Assembly: GCF_024397975.1 (NCBI RefSeq)
Contig: NZ_CP073745.1
Location: 2,258,501-2,322,500, forward strand
Length of the DNA stretch: 64,000 nucleotides
Source: Bacterioplanoides sp. SCSIO 12839
GTDB lineage: Bacteria > Pseudomonadota > Gammaproteobacteria > Pseudomonadales > Oceanobacteraceae
Direction of reading: 5' to 3'
The position numbers and the translations under genes were made by a program. Shown one piece after another: positions 47,086 to 55,854 of the stretch; position 1 is the first letter of the stretch, and the number at the start of each line of letters is the position of its first letter. The notes beneath the pieces are model-generated. The model ran no database searches. It was not told the DNA's origin and saw only the letters and a list, made by a program, of their open reading frames with translations.

Positions 47086-47661
47086 ATGAGCTCTGTAGAA
47101 CGCCACACTCTGGTTGGATCTTCTAGCGCAGCACAAGGTGAGCCAGACTGGAGCCAGATTGGTGAAACTCTGGCGATGCTGGCTTTAGCAATTGCCCAGA
47201 TTGACACATCACTTCACGAAGGCAACCAATCGGTTGATCAATTGACCAGTAGCTTTACCGCTATGGCCAATAACACTCAAAAAATTCTTGAGCTGAGCCA
47301 GCACGAAAAAATCAACTCGGATATTGCCCCCATTGCTCAGGAAGTTAACAGCGAAATTCAACAGGCGGTTATTGCTTTCCAGTTTTACGATCGCTTAACT
47401 CAGCGACTGGAGCACGTTGGAGAAAGCCTTGAGCGCATGGGTCACCTGATGGCGAATGCTAAAGAGCGTTATCAGCCGGAATCCTGGCGCTCTTTACAGA
47501 ATCACATCAAAGGCAACTACACCATGGAAGCCGAACGCCTGATGTTTGAACACATTATGGCGGGCAATTCCGTGGCTGAAGCGCTTGAAATTTATCACCA
47601 CAATTTCGAAAAAGATGGTGATGAAACCTTTGGCACCGACGACGAAATTGAACTGTTCTGA
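47086..47661 (+). CDS. CheZ-like helical protein of unknown function
   Basis: A 191-residue soluble protein predicted to be a long helical hairpin (about residues 25-125). The segment IAFQFYDRLTQRLEHV has Asp102 and Gln106 with the same four-residue spacing as the catalytic Asp143/Gln147 of CheZ phosphatase (QDFQDLTGQ). The C-terminus is acidic and ends DDEIELF, recalling the acidic CheY-binding tail of CheZ that ends in Phe. I therefore call it a CheZ-like candidate, not CheZ proper: length and flanks differ, and no cheY or flagellar gene is adjacent, although cheV lies 4.3 kb away. The start at 47086 (GGA upstream) is preferred to one two codons earlier. Confidence 0.55.
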   Translation: MSSVERHTLVGSSSAAQGEPDWSQIGETLAMLALAIAQIDTSLHEGNQSVDQLTSSFTAMANNTQKILELSQHEKINSDIAPIAQEVNSEIQQAVIAFQFYDRLTQRLEHVGESLERMGHLMANAKERYQPESWRSLQNHIKGNYTMEAERLMFEHIMAGNSVAEALEIYHHNFEKDGDETFGTDDEIELF

Positions 47662-47671
47662 AGTTCAAAAA

Positions 47672-48478
47672 TCAGCCAATATCCAACTCATCTCCCACAC
47701 ACATCTTCTCAACATCATAGTCGATGGCATTGATACCAAAAATCATTTTGCCATCGACCAAGCAGTCTTTTCTTAGAACAGATAACACATCTTTTTCCCG
47801 CTCCAAAGTTTGCAAGTCTCGGGTTGGAATAACACAGCGCTCACAGGGTTTTACCAACTTTAGCGTTCCTTGCAATAAATTCAGGCGCTGCCATTTCAAT
47901 TCTGAAAAGGCCACAAGCTCCTCTCCGGACACAACCACGTTCGGGCGAAAACGCTCAACTGCCATCGGGCGATCAATTTTTTCACTGAAATAATCGAGGC
48001 TTGCCTGATTCACCACCAGCAAGGGATAACCATCGGCAAAACCGACATAACGTCCGACTTCTGCTCGTTTCAAACTCACCTGACGCTGACTATCTTCAGG
48101 CAACATCACCAAGCGACAGCGGCGCCCTAAAAAGCCTGACAACCATTCAGACACCTCATTCCCACAGTCCAGTGCTTCCAATGAATCCTTCCAGACCGTC
48201 ACCTCAATCCGCTGAGATAATGACTGCAGCTCAACCTGACACTGCCCTGTCTCAGTGCTCAGATTAATTGCCTGCATCTGACCCGCTTCATTCCAAACAA
48301 TGTCCGGCTGAATATTGGCCATCTGTGGCAACTGACGCTGAGAAAGAAACTTCCCGCGCTCATCCACCAGCATAAAACGACGATCTCCTTGTGGGCCAAA
48401 CCGATCAAACACCAGTGACTCCACCGGAACCGGCGCACAGGATTTAATGGGATAAATAAACAACTGGGAAATATGCAT
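47672..48478 (-). CDS. MOSC domain protein (YcbX-like)
   Basis: A 268-residue cytoplasmic protein with an N-terminal MOSC_N beta-barrel (MHISQLFIYPIKSCAPVPV, GPQGDRRFMLVD) and a C-terminal MOSC domain, including the family segment FRPNVVVSG and the conserved Cys region KPCERCVIPTRDLQT. In E. coli YcbX such proteins bind molybdenum cofactor and detoxify N-hydroxylated compounds. No ferredoxin domain is fused, unlike YcbX (about 370 residues). The ATG at 48478 is used; an in-frame TTG lies six codons earlier. It is convergent with the CheZ-like gene. Confidence 0.85.
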   Translation of the reverse strand: MHISQLFIYPIKSCAPVPVESLVFDRFGPQGDRRFMLVDERGKFLSQRQLPQMANIQPDIVWNEAGQMQAINLSTETGQCQVELQSLSQRIEVTVWKDSLEALDCGNEVSEWLSGFLGRRCRLVMLPEDSQRQVSLKRAEVGRYVGFADGYPLLVVNQASLDYFSEKIDRPMAVERFRPNVVVSGEELVAFSELKWQRLNLLQGTLKLVKPCERCVIPTRDLQTLEREKDVLSVLRKDCLVDGKMIFGINAIDYDVEKMCVGDELDIG

Positions 48479-48633
48479 AACGCAGAACCACTTCAAGGTA
48501 TATCAGATCAGGAATATGACAAAAAATGTGAAACTCACACTCACTTCAGAAATCAGCCAGTTTTGTTCGGTACACTCCAGAAAACAGCAGTAACTCAAAC
48601 AATAATGGCTCGACAGCCTCCGGAGTATAAGCG

Positions 48634-51600
48634 ATGAAGACGCTCTTAAGATATGGAATCAAGGCCCTCCTGTCTTACTTCAGCCTGATATTTATCACCG
48701 TTATTCTACAGGCCTGTAGTGACAGCAGCTCAAGCAATAACGTGACCGATATGACGGTTAGCGATCCGGTAACAGACAATGATGATAATTCAGCGCCCGA
48801 CCCTTCCCTATCGCTAACAGCACAGGTTCTGAGTGGAAATCTCTCAGGTGTTGCCTACCGCTCAGTTGGTAATACTAACGAACAAACTGTCGAAGGTACG
48901 ATTCAAACAGACGACAATGGTGTGATTCCTGTTTTTGTGCCGGGTACCACCGAGCTTTCCATTGGTGATGTGTTGTTAGCCAGTCTGACCTTTAGCGAAA
49001 ATTTCACCAATCGACCAACCGTTAATGTATCGTCACCTGATGCCAGCGCCTCAGCAGCCAATGAAAATTCAGCTGTTATTATTACGTTGAATGATCTGGT
49101 AATGGATGCTGTTGATCCGGATGCTGCCGCAACCAACCTGGTGGCGTTATTATTTTTGTTGGATGACGACAGCAACCTAAACAATGGCATCGCTATTACC
49201 GCAGAAACCGCCGCAGCATTGGTTGATACTAACATTGCGGCCAATGGCGTTGATTTTGACCAGCCATTAAGCGATTTCTTAACCAGCAGCACGATCACCG
49301 AGTTACTGGCGGCGGCCAATATCAGCGATATTCCTGACGCAGACACGTTAGCGACTATTGTGGAAACATCCGTCACAACCGGCTTTGGCTCACAATCTTT
49401 CTCATTGATCACCTCACCCACAGGTGAGCTGTTACTAGACAGCACCAGCCTGACCGTGACTGGCAAGGTTAATGACATCAGCGGCACCATCAGCAACGGC
49501 GTACAACTGACACAAACAGCCGATGGCTCCGCCGTTACCATTATCTATACCCTTGATGCTGAAGACATTGCTGATGATGGCAGTTGGTCAATCGAAGTCA
49601 GCAACCTGGTATCACTTAGCACCAATACTCTGAGCGCTGAATACACCGACAGCCAGGGTGACACCGTTTCTGGCACCGGCAGTGTGAATGTTTTGCCAGT
49701 GCCAGCAGAGTTAAACAACCCCCTATCCATCGCGCTCGACACCAGTACCACACCACCACGGGCACTGCTGGTTGAATCGGCGTCTGACAGACAGATTATT
49801 GCAGTGGATTTAAGCAATGGCAGCCGCAGCATTTTAACTGATGGTGCCAACCCTGCCAGTGGCCCGGAGTTTAGTGCTCCTGAATCCATTACGTTAGACA
49901 CCAGCACCACTACACCCCGGGCATTGTTGATTGATACCGTGCTAGATGCTGTTATTGCCATTGATCTGAGCAACGGCAACCGCACCATATTATCCAATGC
50001 CGATGACACCACTAACCAAAACCTGATGGTGGGTAGCGGCCCCGGGCTTGATAACCCGCGCTCCATTACCTTTGATAGCAGCAATCCGGCCAGCCCAAGA
50101 GCACTGATCGCGGATGGCGGCTTAAGCGCCCTTGTGGCCGTGGATCTGGCCAGCGGAGACCGCAGCATTATCTCGGATGATAATGATGAAACCAATAACA
50201 ATGCCGTTGTTGGCACTGGCCCGGGCATCAGCTTCCCATCCTCCATCACTGTCGATAATACGGATGCCGATAACCCACGCGCTCTGATCGCAGATTTAGA
50301 CCTGAATGCAATCATCGCCATCGACTTAACCAGCGGCAATCGCAGTGTCTTATCAGACGCGGTGGATAGCACCAATCAGGATTTGATGGTCGGTTCCGGC
50401 GTTGGCTTTGAACGGATCCAGTCGATCACTCTGGACAACAGTAACCCGTCGAGTCCAAGAGCATTGGTGGTCGATTCAACCCTGGAAGCCGTCATTGCCG
50501 TTGATCTGGACACTGGTAATCGCACTGTATTGTCTGACGAGGTAGATAGCAGTAATAACGACGCTCAAGTTGGCACTGGGGTTGGGTTTGCAGGCCTGCA
50601 GTCCATCACGCTCGACACCAGTGACGCTGAAAACCCACGAGCACTGGCTTTGGATGGTGTATTGGGCGGCGTTGTTGCGGTTGATCTGAACAACGGCGAT
50701 CGTACTCTGCTGGGGGTCAATGCCGGCAGCGGTGTTTTGTTTACAACACCGCAGTCCATTGCCTTAGACACCAGTAACCCGGCCAACCCCAGAGCTGTGG
50801 TAGTGGATTCCGTTGCTAATGCCATTTATGCCGTTAATCTGAACACGGGTGAGCGCAGTGTGTTATCGGACGATGACTTAGATGGCTTTGGCATTAATTC
50901 AGGCGGCCTTTCTGTCGGCAACGGCCCGGCCTTTAACAACTTGAATTCCATTTTGCTGGATAACAGCGATCCGGATAACCCTCGGTTACTGGTGGTAGAT
51001 TCCGGTCTACATGCGGTTATTGCCGTGGATGTAGACAGCGGAGACCGCACCATCATCTCCGACGACGATGACACAAACAACAATAATGCTCAGGTCGGCA
51101 CAGGCCCAGGATTAGACTTTCCCACCTCCATCGCCCTCGACAGCAGTGACCCGGCCAATCCCAGATTATTTATTACCGATGCAGACCTTGATGCCGTGGT
51201 CAGTGTTGACCTGAATACCGGCGACCGCACCGTACTCTCCGATGACGATGATGAATCCAATGGCAATGCCGAAGTGGGCACCGGTATTGGCTTCCGCTCA
51301 CCACAATCCATCACGTTGGATAACCGTGATCCGGATAATCTGGCATTACTGGTAGTGGATTCCAGCCTGGATGCCGTTATTGCCGTAGACGTCGCCAGCG
51401 GCAACCGTACGGTACTCTCGGATGATGAAGACACAAGCAATGGCAATGCCGAAGTTGGCAGCGGTGCTGAGTTCAGCTCACCACAATCCATTATTCTGGA
51501 TAACCGCGACCCGGACAATATTCGTGCACTGGTAACGGACACGAGCCTGCGCGCCATTATTGCGGTTGATTTAAACACTGGTAATCGTACGGTACTGTCG

Positions 51601-51789
51601 GATGATAGCGATGCGTTTAATAACAACGCCATGGTTGGCAATGGCCTTGGCTTTTTGATTCCGGCCTCTCTCACATTGGATACTAGCGCCATCGAACCAA
51701 GGCTGCTGGTGATTGACCCGAACCATGATGCGGTATTTGCCGTTAACCCAGAGACGGGAGATCGATTGATTCTGTCGGGGGCGCTTTAA
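48634..51789 (+). CDS. Large lipoprotein with twelve propeller-type repeats
   Basis: A 1051-residue predicted lipoprotein: signal with lipobox ILQAC (Cys28), Ser at +2. Residues about 60-330 form an uncharacterised Thr/Ala/Asp-rich beta region. From about residue 360 to the end there are twelve repeats of 53-65 residues, each with the pattern SITLD-xS-PxxPRALVVD, AVIAVDLxTGxRTVLSD. Four short strands per repeat suit a beta-propeller (NHL-like), perhaps two six-bladed propellers. Acidic loops such as SDDDDESNGNAEVG resemble calcium-binding turns. CGGAG precedes the ATG. The repeats are similar at the DNA level, so unequal exchange could change their number. Ligand unknown; not recognised as a named family. 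Confidence 0.8.
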   Translation: MKTLLRYGIKALLSYFSLIFITVILQACSDSSSSNNVTDMTVSDPVTDNDDNSAPDPSLSLTAQVLSGNLSGVAYRSVGNTNEQTVEGTIQTDDNGVIPVFVPGTTELSIGDVLLASLTFSENFTNRPTVNVSSPDASASAANENSAVIITLNDLVMDAVDPDAAATNLVALLFLLDDDSNLNNGIAITAETAAALVDTNIAANGVDFDQPLSDFLTSSTITELLAAANISDIPDADTLATIVETSVTTGFGSQSFSLITSPTGELLLDSTSLTVTGKVNDISGTISNGVQLTQTADGSAVTIIYTLDAEDIADDGSWSIEVSNLVSLSTNTLSAEYTDSQGDTVSGTGSVNVLPVPAELNNPLSIALDTSTTPPRALLVESASDRQIIAVDLSNGSRSILTDGANPASGPEFSAPESITLDTSTTTPRALLIDTVLDAVIAIDLSNGNRTILSNADDTTNQNLMVGSGPGLDNPRSITFDSSNPASPRALIADGGLSALVAVDLASGDRSIISDDNDETNNNAVVGTGPGISFPSSITVDNTDADNPRALIADLDLNAIIAIDLTSGNRSVLSDAVDSTNQDLMVGSGVGFERIQSITLDNSNPSSPRALVVDSTLEAVIAVDLDTGNRTVLSDEVDSSNNDAQVGTGVGFAGLQSITLDTSDAENPRALALDGVLGGVVAVDLNNGDRTLLGVNAGSGVLFTTPQSIALDTSNPANPRAVVVDSVANAIYAVNLNTGERSVLSDDDLDGFGINSGGLSVGNGPAFNNLNSILLDNSDPDNPRLLVVDSGLHAVIAVDVDSGDRTIISDDDDTNNNNAQVGTGPGLDFPTSIALDSSDPANPRLFITDADLDAVVSVDLNTGDRTVLSDDDDESNGNAEVGTGIGFRSPQSITLDNRDPDNLALLVVDSSLDAVIAVDVASGNRTVLSDDEDTSNGNAEVGSGAEFSSPQSIILDNRDPDNIRALVTDTSLRAIIAVDLNTGNRTVLSDDSDAFNNNAMVGNGLGFLIPASLTLDTSAIEPRLLVIDPNHDAVFAVNPETGDRLILSGAL
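49704..51786 (+). repeat. Twelve in-frame coding repeats
   Basis: Near-tandem 160-195-bp units inside the lipoprotein gene encode the propeller-like repeats. Units around 51030-51560 are most alike at the DNA level, implying recent duplication. Confidence 0.8.
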
Positions 51790-51823
51790 CGAACATGCTC
51801 AACGCAATGCTGTTCATTTAAGT

Positions 51824-51856
51824 GTCTAGCTCCCACGCAGAGCGTGGGAGCTAGAC
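51824..51856. repeat. REP-like palindrome
   Basis: GTCTAGCTCCCACGC-AGA-GCGTGGGAGCTAGAC is a perfect 15-bp inverted repeat with a 3-base loop. The core GCTCCCACGC/GCGTGGGAGC recalls REP-type elements of gammaproteobacteria. It also acts as a strong hairpin after the lipoprotein gene. Confidence 0.65.
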
Positions 51857-51873
51857 TATGAAAACCCGCTCAT

Positions 51874-51899
51874 AAAAAACCCCGCTCAATGGGCGGGGT
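51874..51899 (-). terminator. cheV terminator
   Basis: Minus-strand stem CCCCGC/GCGGGG followed by TTTTTT, 25 bases past the cheV stop. Confidence 0.85.
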
Positions 51900-51924
51900 C
51901 AGATATAACAAGGAAAAAGCAGCA

Positions 51925-52872
51925 CTATTCCAGTGGTGGCATACCCAGCTTCTCACGCATTAAACGCTGGGTTTCTTTCGCCATGGCTTCTGGTGCAAAT
52001 TTCGATAAGAAGCCATTACAACCCACTTTTTCCACCATGGCCTTATTAAAGTTACCCGACAATGAGGTATGCAAAATAATAAAGGTGTCTTTTAATTCCG
52101 GATCACGACGGATTTCAGTGGTCAGCATATAACCATCCATCTCCGGCATTTCGGCATCGGTGATGATCATCACCAATTCTTCATTGATATTCCGTCCTTC
52201 TTCTTTCCAATGCGCTAATAACTGATACGCTTCCAGGCCGTTATTCGCCTGCACAATATTCAGTCCCATTGGCTCCAGCACACTGCGCATTTGTTGCAGC
52301 GCCACTGCCGAATCATCAACGATCAGAATGTCCTTACCTTTAATACGCTCCAGCAATTCCTGGTCATACACATCCGACGATAATTGCGTGTTGTACGGCG
52401 CAATTTCAGCCAGGACTTTTTCCACGTCGATAATTTCAACAATACGATCTTCAATGCGGGTAATGGCCGTCAGATAATGCTGGCGTCCGGCACCACCCGG
52501 TGGCGGCAGGATATCGCTCCAGTTCATATTCACAATACGGTCGACACCACCCACCAGAAACGCCTGCACGGTCATATTGTATTCCGTCACAATAATGGTG
52601 GCTTCTTCATCCGGGGTACGCAGAGGCCCCATCTGAATCGCATTACGCAAGTCCACCACCGGCACCGTCTGTCCGCGCAGGTGTGTAACACCACGCACCA
52701 CCGGATGGCGATCCGGAATTTCCGTCAGAGGTGGCAAACGCATCACCTCCTGAACTTTAAAGACATTGATGGCGAACTGTTGTGTACCACCTAAATGAAA
52801 CAACAATAATTCCAGACGATTTTGCCCAACCAATTTGGTTCTGGCATCAACGGCACTGAGAACACCGCTCAT
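51925..52872 (-). CDS. cheV: Chemotaxis protein CheV
   Basis: A 315-residue coupling protein: CheW-like domain (about residues 17-150, GGTQQFAINVFKVQEVMRLPP then GVTHLRGQTVPVVDLR) fused to a receiver domain (about residues 178-310). The receiver has the acidic pocket ILIVDDSAVA, the phosphorylated Asp in ITDAEMPEMDG, a conserved Ser/Thr (LHTSLSG) and the Lys of FLSKF, so it should be phosphorylated by CheA. CGGAG precedes the ATG. No other chemotaxis gene is adjacent. It is divergent from the EAL-HDOD gene. Confidence 0.95.
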   Translation of the reverse strand: MSGVLSAVDARTKLVGQNRLELLLFHLGGTQQFAINVFKVQEVMRLPPLTEIPDRHPVVRGVTHLRGQTVPVVDLRNAIQMGPLRTPDEEATIIVTEYNMTVQAFLVGGVDRIVNMNWSDILPPPGGAGRQHYLTAITRIEDRIVEIIDVEKVLAEIAPYNTQLSSDVYDQELLERIKGKDILIVDDSAVALQQMRSVLEPMGLNIVQANNGLEAYQLLAHWKEEGRNINEELVMIITDAEMPEMDGYMLTTEIRRDPELKDTFIILHTSLSGNFNKAMVEKVGCNGFLSKFAPEAMAKETQRLMREKLGMPPLE

Positions 52873-52902
52873 ACGACACTCCGAAAAACTAATCTTTTAC
52901 AA

Positions 52903-52948
52903 AGTGTAGACAAGGTCTGTGAAAACGCACCGAAATTGCGTCTACACT
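52903..52948. promoter_or_regulatory. Symmetric inverted repeat between divergent promoters
   Basis: AGTGTAGAC (52903-52911) and GTCTACACT (52940-52948) form a perfect 9-bp inverted repeat. Each arm contains TACACT, a -10-like hexamer, facing outward toward cheV and the EAL-HDOD gene. Possibly a shared operator. Confidence 0.45.
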
Positions 52949-52975
52949 CAATGCATTGGCCAAAGGAATAACAAT

Positions 52976-54223
52976 ATGTCTGAGACCGAGCTGCCGTTGC
53001 TGGCACGACAACCCATCCTTGATCACAATCTGCAGATCATTGGTTATGAGTTATTATGCCGGCCATTGCCAAGAGATGATCAGCAGTGGCAGGAAGAGAA
53101 TGGAGATTTTGCCACCAGCGAAGTGGTCATTGGCGCTTATCAGGAGCTGGGGTTTGAAAAAGTCACCGGTGGCTTGCCCGCGTTTATTAACTTCACCCGC
53201 AACTGGTTATTTAAGCCCCCCATGGTCTCAGCCAATATTCTGGTGGCCGAGATACTCGAATATATTCACGCCGATGAAGAAACCATTCGCGCCATCGAAA
53301 AACTCAGGCGCCTGAAATACCAGGTCGCACTCGACGACTTTATCGGAGAACCTCATCAGGTTGAATTATTACCCTATGTCGATATCGTTAAAGTCGATTT
53401 GATGCACTTAAATCAACCCGGTGATCTGGCAGAGTTAATTCAGCAACATCAGCGCCCAGGGCTGACCTGGCTGGCAGAAAAAGTAGAAACCCCCGAAGAA
53501 TATGAAATATGCCGGGAGGCAGGCTGCACGCTATTCCAGGGCTACTTTTTTGCCAAACCCATGCCGATGTACGGCAAACGCATCCCGGATAACAAACTCA
53601 CTGTATTGCAGCTTCTGACCACGCTCAGTAACCCGGATGTCGAAATTGAAGACATTACCCAACTGCTACAAACCGAGCCACAACTCAGCTTCCGCTTGTT
53701 ACAACTAATCAACTCCGCAGCGACCGGCATCCGCCATGAAGTGACCTCTATTTCTCAGGCAATCATGCTGGCTGGCATCAATCGGATTAAAACCTGGGCC
53801 AATGTATTAGCGCTGGGTAAACTCAGTGACAAGCCTGCGGCACTCAGGGAACAAGCAGTGATTCGCGGTTTAATGATGCAACACCTGGCACAACAGCAAA
53901 TAGAGCAAGCAAACTCTGAGTCACCACTCGATATCAATACAGCGTTCACACTGGGGTTATTTTCGGTTCTTGATGCGTTTATGGATTTGCCCATGCAGGA
54001 AGTCTGCGAACGATTAAAGCTGCCTGAGGAGCTCTCTCAGGCATTATTGCACCAGCAAGGACGATACGGTGAATTACTGAAACTGACGATTGGTAATGAA
54101 CAAGCCGATTGGAAGAATCAGGACTGGCGCAAACATTTAACCTCAGGGCTAAGCCCTGAGGTCGTTGTTAGCGCTTTTCAAAAAGCCATTCAGGACTCTC
54201 GTGAATTATTAAAAGAGCCTTGA
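52976..54223 (+). CDS. EAL-HDOD domain signalling protein (YuxH type)
   Basis: A 415-residue protein with an N-terminal EAL-type domain (about residues 5-195) and a C-terminal HDOD domain (about 200-400). The EAL motif is changed to YELLCRP, and downstream catalytic acidic residues are only partly recognisable (VALDDFIGEP, DIVKVD), so it is probably not an active cyclic-di-GMP phosphodiesterase. HDOD proteins typically act as signalling scaffolds. AAGGA lies eight bases before the ATG at 52976. It is divergent from cheV and may share its control region, linking motility and biofilm signalling (inference). Confidence 0.9.
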   Translation: MSETELPLLARQPILDHNLQIIGYELLCRPLPRDDQQWQEENGDFATSEVVIGAYQELGFEKVTGGLPAFINFTRNWLFKPPMVSANILVAEILEYIHADEETIRAIEKLRRLKYQVALDDFIGEPHQVELLPYVDIVKVDLMHLNQPGDLAELIQQHQRPGLTWLAEKVETPEEYEICREAGCTLFQGYFFAKPMPMYGKRIPDNKLTVLQLLTTLSNPDVEIEDITQLLQTEPQLSFRLLQLINSAATGIRHEVTSISQAIMLAGINRIKTWANVLALGKLSDKPAALREQAVIRGLMMQHLAQQQIEQANSESPLDINTAFTLGLFSVLDAFMDLPMQEVCERLKLPEELSQALLHQQGRYGELLKLTIGNEQADWKNQDWRKHLTSGLSPEVVVSAFQKAIQDSRELLKEP

Positions 54224-54232
54224 ACAATGAAC

Positions 54233-54258
54233 AACCGATTTCAAGCGGTTATCTTATT
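54233..54258 (+). terminator. Weak terminator after EAL-HDOD gene
   Basis: AACCG/CGGTT hairpin followed by ATCTTATTTT, 10 bases past the stop and touching the stop codon of the convergent kinase gene. Confidence 0.4.
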
Positions 54259-55834
54259 TTGGGTAGCCGGTGATTTCGCGAATCGATTGATACAGCGGCT
54301 TCATGCGCTTATACATCTTTTGATACACCTCTCGATACAAACGCTCATATAAACGAACGGTTGGGAAATGAGGCTCAAACACATCACCTTTATGCGTCAT
54401 TTTTTCAATCGCGGTGCGGTAATCCGGGTAAATACCTAATCCCACTGCGCAATTGATCGCAGCCCCCAGCCCAGATGCTTCATAGGTATGTGGCCGCTCC
54501 GCTGGCATGCCAAAAATATCAGCGGTTAATTGCATCGCTGCATCACTCTGAGAACCGCCGCCAGACACTCTCAAACGGGTAATAGGCACACGACTGCGTT
54601 TTTCAATCTGCTCTTTACCCTGGCGTAATTCATACGCTAAACCTTCCAGAATAGCGCGATAAATATGAGCCCGTTTATGAACATCACCAAAACCAATCAA
54701 TGAACCTTTGCCTTCAGGTCCCGGCTGACGAACACCCGGAGACCAGTAGGGTTGCATCATTAACCCCATCGAACCGGCAGGCACCTGATTTAATAACTCA
54801 TCAAACAATTGTTCCGCTTCAAGGCCCATTTCCTGAGCTTTGCGCTGTTCATAATGAGCAAATTCTTCTTTAAACCAGCTCACCATCCAGAAGCCGCGAT
54901 ACACCATCATTTCCGTGTTGTAGTGCCCGGGAATCGCCGCCGTATAAGGCGGAATAAACGGAATGGTTTCAATATATTTAGGTGTGGTGGTGTTAATGGT
55001 CGCGGTGGTACCGTAACTCAAACAACCGATATGAGGATCCGAACCACCAGCTCCCAAAACCTCACAAGCTTTATCGGATGCCGCCGCTATCATCGGCAAC
55101 CCAACCGGTAAACCCGTGACCTCTGCGGCTTGTGGAGTAATATGACCTAATAATTCGCCCGGCTTAACCAGCTCCGGCATCATGCTGCGGGTGCAGGAAA
55201 TGAACTTCCATTTTAAATCCGACTTTTTCGCCCAGTCCTGGCGTTTGTAGTCGTAAGGTAAATAACCAACAATTGAGCCCGCTGAATCTTTTAATTCACC
55301 GGTTAACTGGTAGGTTAAATACGCTGACAAATTAACGTAATGCCTGGTTTTTGCCCAGACATCCGGTTCATTCTGAGCCAGCCAGTTGCAACGTGCCTTC
55401 GAGCGCATTTCATTAATGAGATTGCTCAGTCCCAGCATTTTAATAACAAAACCCAGCGGACCACGCAGTGGTTCCTCCGGCTCTGCTTTACGCTGATCCA
55501 TCCAGACGATTGCACGGCGTAGAGGCTGTTTATTTTCATCCAGATTAATCATGGTATAACGCTGGGTTGTCAGCGCCACACCGCGAACCTGATCCGGGGT
55601 AATTTTCCCGGTCGCCCACAAACCATCAAACGCTTTCGCCAGTGATTGCCAGTAATATTCCGGTTGTTGCTCAGCCCAGCCCGGGTGATCCGAAATATAC
55701 GCCTCCAGGTTCACTTTGCTCTTAGCAACTTCATTACCCTGGTCATCAAATGCCAGGACCCGCACGCTTTGCGTACCGTTATCAATGGATAATAAATAGG
55801 GTTGCTCGTTCACACGTTGTTCCTGCGTTGTCAT
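54254..55834 (-). CDS. FGGY-family carbohydrate kinase
   Basis: A 526-residue kinase of the FGGY family, which includes glycerol, xylulose and ribulose kinases. The phosphate-1 motif SIDNGTQSVRVLAFD (about residue 15) and the C-terminal adenosine region LRVSGGGSQSDAAMQLTADIFG (about residue 430) are intact. GlpK signature residues are not clearly present, so glycerol kinase is not assured. It follows a GlpD-type gene and an AGPS-like gene on the same strand, suggesting a glycerol-like or alkyl-glycerol substrate. The ribosome site is weak. Confidence 0.85.
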   Translation of the reverse strand: MTTQEQRVNEQPYLLSIDNGTQSVRVLAFDDQGNEVAKSKVNLEAYISDHPGWAEQQPEYYWQSLAKAFDGLWATGKITPDQVRGVALTTQRYTMINLDENKQPLRRAIVWMDQRKAEPEEPLRGPLGFVIKMLGLSNLINEMRSKARCNWLAQNEPDVWAKTRHYVNLSAYLTYQLTGELKDSAGSIVGYLPYDYKRQDWAKKSDLKWKFISCTRSMMPELVKPGELLGHITPQAAEVTGLPVGLPMIAAASDKACEVLGAGGSDPHIGCLSYGTTATINTTTPKYIETIPFIPPYTAAIPGHYNTEMMVYRGFWMVSWFKEEFAHYEQRKAQEMGLEAEQLFDELLNQVPAGSMGLMMQPYWSPGVRQPGPEGKGSLIGFGDVHKRAHIYRAILEGLAYELRQGKEQIEKRSRVPITRLRVSGGGSQSDAAMQLTADIFGMPAERPHTYEASGLGAAINCAVGLGIYPDYRTAIEKMTHKGDVFEPHFPTVRLYERLYREVYQKMYKRMKPLYQSIREITGYPK

Positions 55835-55854
55835 TATTATTCGATGGTGATCAA

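Noticed and set aside
50826-51692. Long minus-strand frames within the lipoprotein gene
   Set aside because: They mirror the biased codon pattern of the repeats on the plus strand and lack start signals.
49704-51786. Regular repeats that might suggest a CRISPR array
   Set aside because: The units are in frame, 160-195 bp long and encode a continuous protein; there are no short identical repeats with unique spacers.
54254-55834. Naming the kinase glpK
   Set aside because: FGGY motifs are present but clear glycerol-kinase-specific residues were not identified.
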